Source of the DNA: an uncultured Lachnospiraceae bacterium
Lineage (GTDB): Bacteria > Bacillota > Clostridia > Eubacteriales > Anaerofustaceae
Length of the DNA: 64,000 nucleotides
Reading direction: 5' to 3'
NCBI GenBank assembly: GCA_944381375.1
Contig: CALWKX010000014.1
Coordinates: forward strand, 124,001-188,000
How positions within the stretch are numbered: the first letter of the stretch is position 1; every line of letters begins with the position of its first letter. This document shows, piece by piece, positions 48,705 to 56,010 of the stretch. The notes under the pieces were generated by a model that had not been told where the DNA came from, did no database searches, and was given only the letters and a program-made list of their open reading frames with translations. The position numbers were made by a program, and so were the translations under genes.

Positions 48705-49775
48705 ATGCTGTATGAGTTTGATACGACGCCGGAGAATTGTTCTGCCAATATAAAGGTTATTGGCGTAGGCGGCGGAGGAAATAATGCCGTAAACCGCATG
48801 ATAGAAAATGGTCTGCGTGGCGCAACATTTTATGCGGTGAATACCGATAACCAGGTTTTGGCCGTTTCGTTAGCGGAAAATAAAATCAATATAGGTGAGA
48901 AAACAACAAGGGGGCTAGGCGCTGGAGCTAATCCTGAGCTTGGAGAACGTTCGGCTGAAGAAAGTCAAGAAGCTATCAAAGAAGCTTTAGAAGGCGCCGA
49001 CCTTGTCTTTATTACAGCCGGTATGGGCGGAGGCACTGGAACTGGCGCGTCCCATGTAATTGCACGTTTAGCAAAAGAAATGGGTCTTTTGGTCATAGGT
49101 GTTGTTACTAGACCGTTTACGTTCGAAGGCAAAGTAAGGAAAATAAATTCAGATCTTGGTATACAGCTTATAAAGGATCATGTGGATGCTCTCGTTGTTA
49201 TACCAAACGACAGATTGCTTCAAGTGGCCAATCAAAACACCACGTTTAAAGAAGCGTTTAAAATGGCTGACGATGTTCTTTTGATGGGCGTAAAGGGAAT
49301 AACAGATCTTATTGCTACTCCCGGGCTTATAAACCTTGACTTCGCGGACGTCAAAACCGTAATTAAAGACGCAGGCATGGCTCATATGGGTATGGGGACA
49401 AGCTCGGGCGCTGATAAGGCGGTTGAAGCGGCGAAACAGGCAATTGCCAGCCCTCTCCTTGAAACGACTATAGATGGAGCAACTGGCGTATTAATTAATA
49501 TAACCGGAGGAGAACAGCTTACGCTTTTTGAGATAGAAAAAATAGCGGAAGTGATTAGGCAGGAAGCTCATCCTGACGCTAATATCATATTTGGAGCCTA
49601 CATAGATCCTGCCTTAGACGATACAATTAAGGTTACCGTAATTGCCACGGGCTTTAATACGGCTCCTAAGCCTGCTGCCAAACAGACTTCAAATCCTCTT
49701 GATTCTTTTGAAGATAAATCTTCCAGCGACGATTCGGGCGGATATGCATGGCCTTCATTTTTGGACAATAAATAG
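48705..49775 (+). CDS. ftsZ: Cell-division GTPase FtsZ
   Basis: 356 residues. [26 protein letters not shown], the tubulin signature [34 protein letters not shown] and the T7 loop region [16 protein letters not shown] short linker leads to the C-terminal peptide AWPSFLDNK, the docking tail for partner proteins. GGAGGA is 4-5 nt before ATG 48705. No ftsA is found in the cluster, so another membrane tether is expected elsewhere. Ends at a strong terminator. Confidence 0.97.
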   Translation: MLYEFDTTPENCSANIKVIGVGGGGNNAVNRMIENGLRGATFYAVNTDNQVLAVSLAENKINIGEKTTRGLGAGANPELGERSAEESQEAIKEALEGADLVFITAGMGGGTGTGASHVIARLAKEMGLLVIGVVTRPFTFEGKVRKINSDLGIQLIKDHVDALVVIPNDRLLQVANQNTTFKEAFKMADDVLLMGVKGITDLIATPGLINLDFADVKTVIKDAGMAHMGMGTSSGADKAVEAAKQAIASPLLETTIDGATGVLINITGGEQLTLFEIEKIAEVIRQEAHPDANIIFGAYIDPALDDTIKVTVIATGFNTAPKPAAKQTSNPLDSFEDKSSSDDSGGYAWPSFLDNK

Positions 49776-49784
49776 TAATTAGAA

Positions 49785-49815
49785 AAAACGGCATGAAAGC
49801 ATGCCGTTTTACTTA
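49785..49815 (+). terminator. Terminator of the division cluster
   Basis: AAAACGGCATG (49785-49795) pairs with CATGCCGTTTT (49800-49810), AAAG loop. Confidence 0.88.
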
Positions 49816-49987
49816 TTTTCTCTCGTAGTTTAGATATTTACTGCAAAAATCAAAACAAAAACATTGTGAAAACAGTGCGTTTGTTTTTTTATTTGGGAAA
49901 TGTATCGGAAAAAGTTATTGATATAGGAAAAGCTGTCGCCATGCTTTTACAAAATTGCATGTTGATATCGGTTAATATTAATACAGT

Positions 49988-50842
49988 ATGAAGTATGTAT
50001 ATGCGGAAGAAATTTTTTTTGTGAATTACGCAGCAAACTTTTTAATGTCATACACCTTGTGCCGTGTAAAGGCCTATAATAGAAAAATAATTAGATGTGT
50101 TTTTAGCGCTTTAATAGGAACAGTTTATGCTTTTTTTTATCTTTTTGAAGCGGATTTTTTTTACAGTATTTGTATGAAGCTTATTTTTACATTGTTTATG
50201 TCATTCGCATTGTGTTTTAAACCAACTTTAAAAAAGCTTTTCACAGACTTTTTTCTGCTTGTTTTTCTTGCATGTCTTTGCGCAGGTCTTACACTTTTGT
50301 TTTCGCTTTTATTCTCAATGAATAATCCGAATTTCGCTTTTTCAGATGTGAATTATTATCATATGATACTTGGCGTATTAACAGGATGTATATGCGGTTA
50401 CAAGCTTATAAAGTGTATTTTCGGAGCAATAGCTTTTGACAAAATCATTTATGATTGTGAGCTATCATATAACAACAAAACGATAAAAACAAAGATGTTG
50501 GCAGATAGCGGAAATCTTATAACAACGTTTTCAGGGGAACCAGTATGCATTGTAAAAAATGAGTTGTTTTTCTATCTTACGGGAATACAAGCAAAAACAT
50601 TTCTGAACAGTGAAGATTATATTGATTTTATTCAAAATCTAAACTACAAGCTTCAATCAAGAATTTCATTTGCAGGAGCGCAGGGTGTTACGGGGCGCAT
50701 TGTGATGATGATTTTCAGAATAGATAAAATTATTATAGCGGATAAGTGCTTCGATAAGGCTTTTATCGCTTCAAGCGAAAACATCGCAGGCAGTATTGAT
50801 GGAATTTTTAATCCGGCTATGTTAGGAGGAAATAAGTTATGA
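49988..50842 (+). CDS. spoIIGA: Sigma-E processing protease SpoIIGA
   Basis: 284 residues. Five membrane helices in the first half (YAEEIFFVNYAANFLMSYTLCRVKA.., a family landmark), then a cytoplasmic aspartic-protease domain with the motif MLADSGNLIT (Asp173-Ser-Gly-Asn176). It dimerises in the mother-cell side of the sporulation septum and removes the pro-sequence of sigma-E. There is no Shine-Dalgarno before ATG 49988 and an AT-rich -10-like stretch lies a few bases upstream. Overlaps sigE by 4 nt. This gene pair is strong evidence for sporulation ability. Confidence 0.92.
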   Translation: MKYVYAEEIFFVNYAANFLMSYTLCRVKAYNRKIIRCVFSALIGTVYAFFYLFEADFFYSICMKLIFTLFMSFALCFKPTLKKLFTDFFLLVFLACLCAGLTLLFSLLFSMNNPNFAFSDVNYYHMILGVLTGCICGYKLIKCIFGAIAFDKIIYDCELSYNNKTIKTKMLADSGNLITTFSGEPVCIVKNELFFYLTGIQAKTFLNSEDYIDFIQNLNYKLQSRISFAGAQGVTGRIVMMIFRIDKIIIADKCFDKAFIASSENIAGSIDGIFNPAMLGGNKL

Positions 50843-51546
50843 AAAAAATAAAATTGCTATTGTTCAAAGTTGCAATCAAAATCTTTGGCAAAAAGGATAT
50901 TTTTTTTATAAATTCATATGATGTTTTGCCGCCTCCTTTAACCAAAGAAGAGGAAGAAAAATATATTCAAATGCTTAGTGAAGACGAATGTAGCGCTAAG
51001 CAAAAATTAATAGAGCATAATTTGAGGTTAGTAGTTTATATAGCAAGAAAATTCGACGCTAACGTTACAATTCTTGAAGATCTGATCTCTATAGGTACGA
51101 TTGGTTTAATTAAAGCTGTTAATACATATAAATCTGATAAAAAAATTAAGCTTGCTACTTATGCGTCAAAATGTATAGAAAATGAAATTTTAATGTATCT
51201 TCGAAAGACAAGTAAATTAAAAATGGAAATATCATTAGACGAACCTTTGAATATGGATAGAGAAGGCAACGAACTCTTGCTTTCAGATATCGTATGCGAA
51301 CAGGAAAATACTGTTTCGTTTAATATTGAAAAAGAAAGCGAACTTGAAATATTGGAAGAAGCTGTAAATAATTTGAAGGATACTGAGCGCGATATTATTA
51401 ATATGCGATTCGGGGTGAATGGGGTTAAACGTAAGACTCAAAAAGAAGTTGCCGACTCACTTAGCATATCTCAGTCGTATATATCAAGGCTTGAAAAAAG
51501 AATAGTTGGGAATTTAAAAAAAGAGATTCTTCGTTTGATGCAGTAA
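50839..51546 (+). CDS. sigE: Sporulation sigma factor sigma-E (pro-form)
   Basis: 235 residues. The N-terminal pro-sequence MKKIKLLLFKVAIKIFG is the part removed by SpoIIGA. Region 2 (LIEHNLRLVVYIARKFDA..LEDLISIGTIGLIKAVNTYKSDKKIKLATYASKCIENEILMYLRK) and region 4 (DTERDIINMRFGVNG..TQKEVADSLSISQSYISRLEKR) are clear. Directs mother-cell transcription early in sporulation. AGGAGG precedes the ATG within spoIIGA. The sigG gene that often follows is absent; a sortase gene is next. Confidence 0.95.
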   Translation: MKKIKLLLFKVAIKIFGKKDIFFINSYDVLPPPLTKEEEEKYIQMLSEDECSAKQKLIEHNLRLVVYIARKFDANVTILEDLISIGTIGLIKAVNTYKSDKKIKLATYASKCIENEILMYLRKTSKLKMEISLDEPLNMDREGNELLLSDIVCEQENTVSFNIEKESELEILEEAVNNLKDTERDIINMRFGVNGVKRKTQKEVADSLSISQSYISRLEKRIVGNLKKEILRLMQ

Positions 51547-51626
51547 ATATATATGATATACTGATAAAGCAATTAAGAATTACGTTTTATTTCATTGGGT
51601 AATTATTTAATATTGGGATCATAACA

Positions 51627-52412
51627 ATGGTAAAAAAGACTGTGAAAAAAAACAGCAGAAAAACACTTTATAATATTTTGATTTTATTATTTGCAGTAAT
51701 ATTTGTAGTTTCAGCGGTATTTATTCTCAAAGATATAATTCCGAGAATACGCAATATGAGACAAATTGACGAAATACGCAACGTCAGCCCTTTCGGTGAT
51801 TTGAATAATGAAGGAAGCGGCGATATATTTGATATTGAAAATATCTCTTTTGATGAGTTAAAACAAATCAATTCTGATATAAAGGCGTGGATATACATAG
51901 AAGGTACAAATGTCAATCATCCCGTATTGCAGGGCCCTGATAACGAATATTATTTGTACGTATCATATCTTAATGAGTATAGCGGTGCAGGAAGCATTTA
52001 TCTTGATGCGGGCAACAGCGATGATTTTACAGACCAAAATACTGTTGTGTACGGACATGCAATGATTGACAAAACAATGTTCGGGACTTTATCCCGCTAT
52101 AGAGATCAATCTTTTTATGACAGTTATCCTTATATACATATTGTAACTGACGAAGGAATCATCTACTGCTATAAAATATTTGCCGTAAATATCATTGGTG
52201 CTTCATATGATTACCGCAGTCCCGAGTATGGCAGCGATTTTGATAGTTTTATATCTTATTTGCGAGCTAATTCGATTATTACTTCCGATACATCCGTTAC
52301 TGATGAAGATAAAATAATTACACTTTCGACTTGTACTGATGTAAGTGATGAAGCAAGACTTGCTGTATTCGGAGTTCTTATCAATCCAAACGGTGAACGC
52401 GTTGATTTATAA
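51627..52412 (+). CDS. srtB: Class B sortase
   Basis: 261 residues. N-terminal membrane anchor (about 15-35), then the sortase B domain: ELKQINSDIKAWIYIEGTNVNHPVLQGPDNEYYLY, VYGHAM with His144, TLSTCTD with catalytic Cys236 and DEARLAVFG with Arg244. It should link surface proteins to peptidoglycan or assemble a pilus or haem-binding system. No substrate with a sorting signal is encoded nearby, so its target is unknown. Alone between sigE and a small coiled-coil gene. Confidence 0.92.
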   Translation: MVKKTVKKNSRKTLYNILILLFAVIFVVSAVFILKDIIPRIRNMRQIDEIRNVSPFGDLNNEGSGDIFDIENISFDELKQINSDIKAWIYIEGTNVNHPVLQGPDNEYYLYVSYLNEYSGAGSIYLDAGNSDDFTDQNTVVYGHAMIDKTMFGTLSRYRDQSFYDSYPYIHIVTDEGIIYCYKIFAVNIIGASYDYRSPEYGSDFDSFISYLRANSIITSDTSVTDEDKIITLSTCTDVSDEARLAVFGVLINPNGERVDL

Positions 52413-52482
52413 ATTTTAAAAAAATAACTTGCGAAAAAATGAAAAAATGGTACAATAAAATGAATGAAGGGAGATTAATAAA

Positions 52483-52674
52483 ATGAGTGCTGAAAGTTTA
52501 ATAGCGGCTAAAAAAGAGCTCAGAAAGCTTCAAAATACTCTTGGCAAAGAAATGTCCATGGGAAAATATAAAGATACTGAAAAAATAAAAGGTTTAAAAC
52601 GCGAAATCAAGGAAAAAAAGCTGAACATAGGAGACATTACAAAACAGATGATCTCACAGCTTTCAGCAGATTGA
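52483..52674 (+). CDS. Small coiled-coil protein of unknown function
   Basis: 63 residues, about one third Lys and Glu, predicted entirely helical (LIAAKKELRKLQNTLGKEMSMGKYKDTEKIKGLKREIKEKKLNIGDI). Start supported by GGGAGA 9-10 nt upstream. No cysteine, no membrane segment. The family is not recognised. It lies 70 nt after the sortase gene and before the structured serA leader. Confidence 0.65.
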   Translation: MSAESLIAAKKELRKLQNTLGKEMSMGKYKDTEKIKGLKREIKEKKLNIGDITKQMISQLSAD

Positions 52675-52727
52675 CTGCCGAAAGCTTGATATATATCCTT
52701 ATATACATAAACGGGATTTCATTCTTC

Positions 52728-52819
52728 AAGTCCGGCAGCTATTGATATTATAAGAACCGACAGAAAATATGTTTTATAATCCGTCAGTTCTGTTTTTAGT
52801 GATATCATAGCCCGGACTT
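52728..52819 (+). promoter_or_regulatory. Nested hairpins in the leader of the 3-phosphoglycerate dehydrogenase gene
   Basis: Outer arms AAGTCCGG (52728-52735) and CCGGACTT (52812-52819) extend inward through CTATTGATATTA against TGATATCATAG with small bulges. The inner hairpin AGAACCGAC (52753-52761) with GTCAGTTCT (52783-52791) is followed by TTTTT, like a terminator. Together a roughly 92-nt structure 60 nt before serA. It matches no riboswitch or T-box I know. Confidence 0.5.
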
Positions 52820-52878
52820 AATCATTATTAAATTGTTTTTATAAAAGCTAAAAATATACGAATACGAAGGGAGAAAAC

Positions 52879-54039
52879 ATGTATAAGGTAAAAACGTTTA
52901 ATAAAATAGCAAAAGAAGGCCTTGACAGATTGCCTGATAATTTTGCGATAACAGAGGATATGGATTACGACGCCATAATTTTAAGAAGTTACAAAATGAG
53001 CGAAGCGGAGCTTACGGATAAGCTGTGCGCTGTAGGACGTGCAGGCGCCGGTGTGAATAATATCCCTGTCGATATGTATGCTGAAAAAGGTGTGGTCGTT
53101 TTTAACGCTCCCGGAGCTAATGCTAATGCTGTAAAAGAGCTTGTAATCCTTGGTATGCTTTTGACGACAAGAAAAGTTGTAGCAGGCATAGAATGGCTTC
53201 AAAGCCAAAAAGATTCTGATATTGATATAGAAAAAGAAGTCGAATCTCACAAGTCCGCATATGCCGGACCGGAGATTTTAAATAAAAGTGTAGGCGTTAT
53301 AGGTCTTGGTGCAATCGGCGCAAAAGTTGCCAATGCGCTTAATGCTTTGGGAATGAATGTTTACGGTTATGATCCATTTATTTCTGTAGATGCTGCATGG
53401 TATATTGACAAGGATGTAAAAAGAGTTAATAATATTGATTGGATATTGCAAAATTGCGATTTTGTAACAATCCATGTGCCTTTGAATGACAAAACCAGAG
53501 ATACGATTAATAAAGAGAATCTTAAAAAAGCAAAAGACGGAATACGCATAATCAATCTTGCTCGCGGCGGTCTTTGCAATGATGAAGCTATACTCGAAGG
53601 TATTCAAAGCGGGAAGGTAGGTTGCTATGTTACTGACTTCCCGAATGAAAAACTTTTGGGCAACGATAAAATTATTGCTATACCTCATCTTGGCGCGTCC
53701 ACACCAGAATCCGAAACGAATTGCGCTATAATGGTTGCGGATCAGGTAACAGATTATATGGTAAATGGGAATATAAAAAATTCCGTAAATTATCCTGCTT
53801 GCAATATGGGCGCTCGTTCTGCAAAGACGCGTATAACTCTTTGCCATAAAAATGTACCCAATATGGTTGGTCAGATAACAGGAACGCTTGCAAATGATCA
53901 AATAAATATATCTGACATGATAAACAAAAGCAAGGGCAATTATGCATATACCATGATTGATGTTGACGAAGACGTAAATGAAAAGGTTATAAATGATTTA
54001 AGCGCTATCGACGGCGTACTTAAAGTTAGAAAACTTTAA
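52879..54039 (+). CDS. serA: D-3-phosphoglycerate dehydrogenase with ACT domain
   Basis: 386 residues. Substrate domain LRSYKMSEAELTDKLCAVGRAGAGVNNIPVDMYAEKGVVVFNAPGANANAVKELVI, NAD domain GVIGLGAIGAKVANAL, catalytic Arg in LARGGLCNDEAI and His in PHLGASTPESE, and a C-terminal ACT domain (NVPNMVGQITGTLANDQINISDMINKSKGNYAYTMIDVDE) that senses serine in the family. First step of serine synthesis from 3-phosphoglycerate. The partner aminotransferase gene is at 4601, 47 kb away. GGGAGA precedes the ATG. It may be controlled by the hairpin leader. Confidence 0.93.
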   Translation: MYKVKTFNKIAKEGLDRLPDNFAITEDMDYDAIILRSYKMSEAELTDKLCAVGRAGAGVNNIPVDMYAEKGVVVFNAPGANANAVKELVILGMLLTTRKVVAGIEWLQSQKDSDIDIEKEVESHKSAYAGPEILNKSVGVIGLGAIGAKVANALNALGMNVYGYDPFISVDAAWYIDKDVKRVNNIDWILQNCDFVTIHVPLNDKTRDTINKENLKKAKDGIRIINLARGGLCNDEAILEGIQSGKVGCYVTDFPNEKLLGNDKIIAIPHLGASTPESETNCAIMVADQVTDYMVNGNIKNSVNYPACNMGARSAKTRITLCHKNVPNMVGQITGTLANDQINISDMINKSKGNYAYTMIDVDEDVNEKVINDLSAIDGVLKVRKL

Positions 54040-54085
54040 TATATACCTGAAATAATAAGACCGAAAATCTGTTGTTATTTAAAAT

Positions 54086-54130
54086 AAAAAGGCAGCTTAT
54101 CTTTCTGAATAAGAACGGCTGTCTTTTTGT
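54086..54130 (+). terminator. Terminator of serA
   Basis: AAAAAGGCAGC (54086-54096) pairs with GCTGTCTTTTT (54118-54128), one G-U, with a second small stem CTTAT/ATAAG inside. Confidence 0.82.
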
Positions 54131-54204
54131 ATATTACATTTGTTGATGGCTAATTGCATAATAAAACAAAATCACGTTAAAATAATTTTATTTGTATATT
54201 TAAA

Positions 54205-54678
54205 ATGCGCGTAAACCACAATAATAATATGCAAAAAAGATTTTCCAAACTTGAATTATTTTTATATATCGTCGTTATTTTGTGCGTGATTAGTTTATTA
54301 GCCGTCAATCTTTTTTTTACTTCGTTTTTAAGCGTTGATAAAGCGGCCTTGTCAGATAACAGTGATATTCTTCTTAAAGATTCAGTTTTATACCGTGAAA
54401 AGTATTTCATAAAACTTTCAATCTCAGATATTGAAAATTGTGATATTTTGATAAACGGCAGTGTGAGCGACGTTCAGCCGGACGAGCATGGGTATATAAC
54501 GATTGAAGTGTATAATAATGATGTCGTTCATTTGGATATGAGGCGATCTATGGATGAAAGTGTGTCAGTGTTTGTAGAAGAAGTGAGCAATGGTCTTGTC
54601 GTTCCTGAGCAATCCAGCAAAATTATAGTCGAAGGCGGAATAAAAAAAATATTCACTGTAGAAATCAAACAAGATTGA
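54205..54678 (+). CDS. Single-pass membrane protein of unknown function
   Basis: 157 residues: short cytoplasmic N-terminus, one membrane helix (about 18-40: LFLYIVVILCVISLLAVNLFF), then an extracytoplasmic domain rich in beta-forming residues (YFIKLSISDIENCDILINGSVSDVQPDEHGYITIEVYNNDVVHLDM). No family recognised. Neither ATG 54205 nor ATG 54229 has a Shine-Dalgarno; TTGCAT-18-TAAAAT (54154-54183) may be its promoter. It stands between serA and cmk and is not obviously cotranscribed with either. Confidence 0.6.
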   Translation: MRVNHNNNMQKRFSKLELFLYIVVILCVISLLAVNLFFTSFLSVDKAALSDNSDILLKDSVLYREKYFIKLSISDIENCDILINGSVSDVQPDEHGYITIEVYNNDVVHLDMRRSMDESVSVFVEEVSNGLVVPEQSSKIIVEGGIKKIFTVEIKQD

Positions 54679-54686
54679 TTTAAGTA

Positions 54687-54715
54687 TTGTTTACAGTAAT
54701 ATTTTAGGATAAAAT
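54687..54715 (+). promoter_or_regulatory. Promoter of cmk-plsC-ispH/S1
   Basis: TTGTTT (54687-54692), 17 nt spacer, TAAAAT (54710-54715), 38 nt before the chosen cmk start. Confidence 0.5.
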
Positions 54716-54753
54716 ATATTTTTAGATTGAAGCGTTTATTTAAGGTGGAGCGT

Positions 54754-55416
54754 TTGGAAAATAAAGTCATTCAGATAGCCATAGACGGCCCCTCAGGGGC
54801 AGGCAAAAGTACCCTCGCTAAATATCTGGCGGGGAAGCTTGGTATCTTATATCTTGATACAGGCGCTATGTACAGATCTTTTGCCTACCATGCGGAGCAA
54901 AACGGCGTTAGCGGAAGCGATGACGCCGCTATTGTGAAATTATTTGATTCATTTCATTTGGATTTTGATAAAAGCAAAGTTCTTCTTAACGGAAAAGATA
55001 TAACAGCTCAAATACGCACCCCCCATATGGACAAAAAAGTTTCGGAATATGCTGTTAATCCTTTAATAAGAAAACATCTTGTTGAAATGCAGCGTAATAT
55101 AGGGTCAAAACAAAGCATTGTTATGGAGGGACGCGATATAGGTAGTGTTGTGTTAAAAGATGCTCCTTATAAGTTTTATATTGACGCCAATTTGGATGAA
55201 CGCGCTAAAAGAAGATATCTGCAAAATTTAGAAAAAAATCCTGACGCTGATTATGAGTACATAAAAAATGATATTATAAGGCGTGATAAAGTCGATTCTC
55301 AAAGAACCGATTCGCCTTTATGCGTACCTTTGGGCGCGCATGTGATCGATACGTCTAATATCAGTGTAGACGAAGTAGCCGAAATAATTATAGGTTTAAT
55401 TAAATCTGAGGAATAA
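54754..55416 (+). CDS. cmk: Cytidylate kinase
   Basis: 220 residues. IAIDGPSGAGKSTLAKYLA (P-loop), YLDTGAMYRSFA, the CMP-binding insert, IVMEGRDIGSVVL, RAKRRYLQ and DSQRTDSPL. Phosphorylates CMP and dCMP. Start is TTG 54754: AAGGTGGAG lies just upstream and the protein then begins at the family position. The TTG at 54727 further upstream has no site. Followed directly by plsC with no gap. Confidence 0.94.
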   Translation: MENKVIQIAIDGPSGAGKSTLAKYLAGKLGILYLDTGAMYRSFAYHAEQNGVSGSDDAAIVKLFDSFHLDFDKSKVLLNGKDITAQIRTPHMDKKVSEYAVNPLIRKHLVEMQRNIGSKQSIVMEGRDIGSVVLKDAPYKFYIDANLDERAKRRYLQNLEKNPDADYEYIKNDIIRRDKVDSQRTDSPLCVPLGAHVIDTSNISVDEVAEIIIGLIKSEE

Positions 55417-56004
55417 ATGCTTTATAAAATTTTGAGAGCCATTGTCGTAGTTTTTCTAAAAGTAATATATGGGCTTAAAACAGAAGGGCAGGAAAATATT
55501 CCGGTTGAAGGGAAAGCAATAATATGCTCGAATCATATTCATGCTTTGGATCCTTTAGTGATAGCGGCTTCAACCAAACGAAAAATATCTTTTCTTGCAA
55601 AAAAAGATCTGTTCAGCAGTAAGCTTGTCGCACTTTTTTTTAAATTTATGAATGTGATTCCAGTGCATCGTGACGGCAATGACGCCTATACATTTAAAGT
55701 TTCAATGCGCGTATTGAAAAACGACGGTATAATAGGATTGTTTGCAGAAGGAACAAGAGAAGGTAAAGACAGAAATCTTTTGCCTTTCAAGCAAGGGATA
55801 AGTATGCTGGCGATCAAAACGCGTTCGGTGATAGTTCCCGCATATATAAGCGGTGAATACAAATGCCGAGGCAAACTGCATGTAAAATTTGGCAAGCCTT
55901 TCTGTTTGGAAGAATACTATAATAAAACTAACGCTCAAATGGATTTTTCAGCAATAGCCAACAATGAAGTTGCGCCGAGGGTAGCGGAACTTAAAAACAG
56001 CTAA
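55417..56004 (+). CDS. plsC: 1-acyl-sn-glycerol-3-phosphate acyltransferase
   Basis: 195 residues. A hydrophobic N-terminus, the catalytic NHIHALDPL (H-x4-D), KKDLF, VIPVHRDG, FAEGTREGK and VPAYISG, the four acyltransferase blocks. Makes phosphatidic acid at the membrane. The ATG directly follows the cmk stop codon; order cmk-plsC-ispH is common in Clostridia. Confidence 0.94.
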   Translation: MLYKILRAIVVVFLKVIYGLKTEGQENIPVEGKAIICSNHIHALDPLVIAASTKRKISFLAKKDLFSSKLVALFFKFMNVIPVHRDGNDAYTFKVSMRVLKNDGIIGLFAEGTREGKDRNLLPFKQGISMLAIKTRSVIVPAYISGEYKCRGKLHVKFGKPFCLEEYYNKTNAQMDFSAIANNEVAPRVAELKNS

Positions 56005-56010
56005 GAGGTT

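Noticed and set aside
49921-49987. Possible Spo0A box (TGTCGCC at 49934) and 22-bp-spaced promoter before spoIIGA
   Set aside because: Only 5 of 7 bases match TGTCGAA and the -35 is poor; not strong enough to list, though a Spo0A-controlled promoter is expected there.
52675-52878. T-box or known riboswitch before serA
   Set aside because: No T-box sequence, specifier loop or known aptamer core found; only the nested hairpin is supported.
53278-53901. 207-codon minus-strand frame opposite serA
   Set aside because: Fully inside a certain gene on the other strand; composition (rich in Ile, Tyr, Phe, Cys) is that of a shadow frame.
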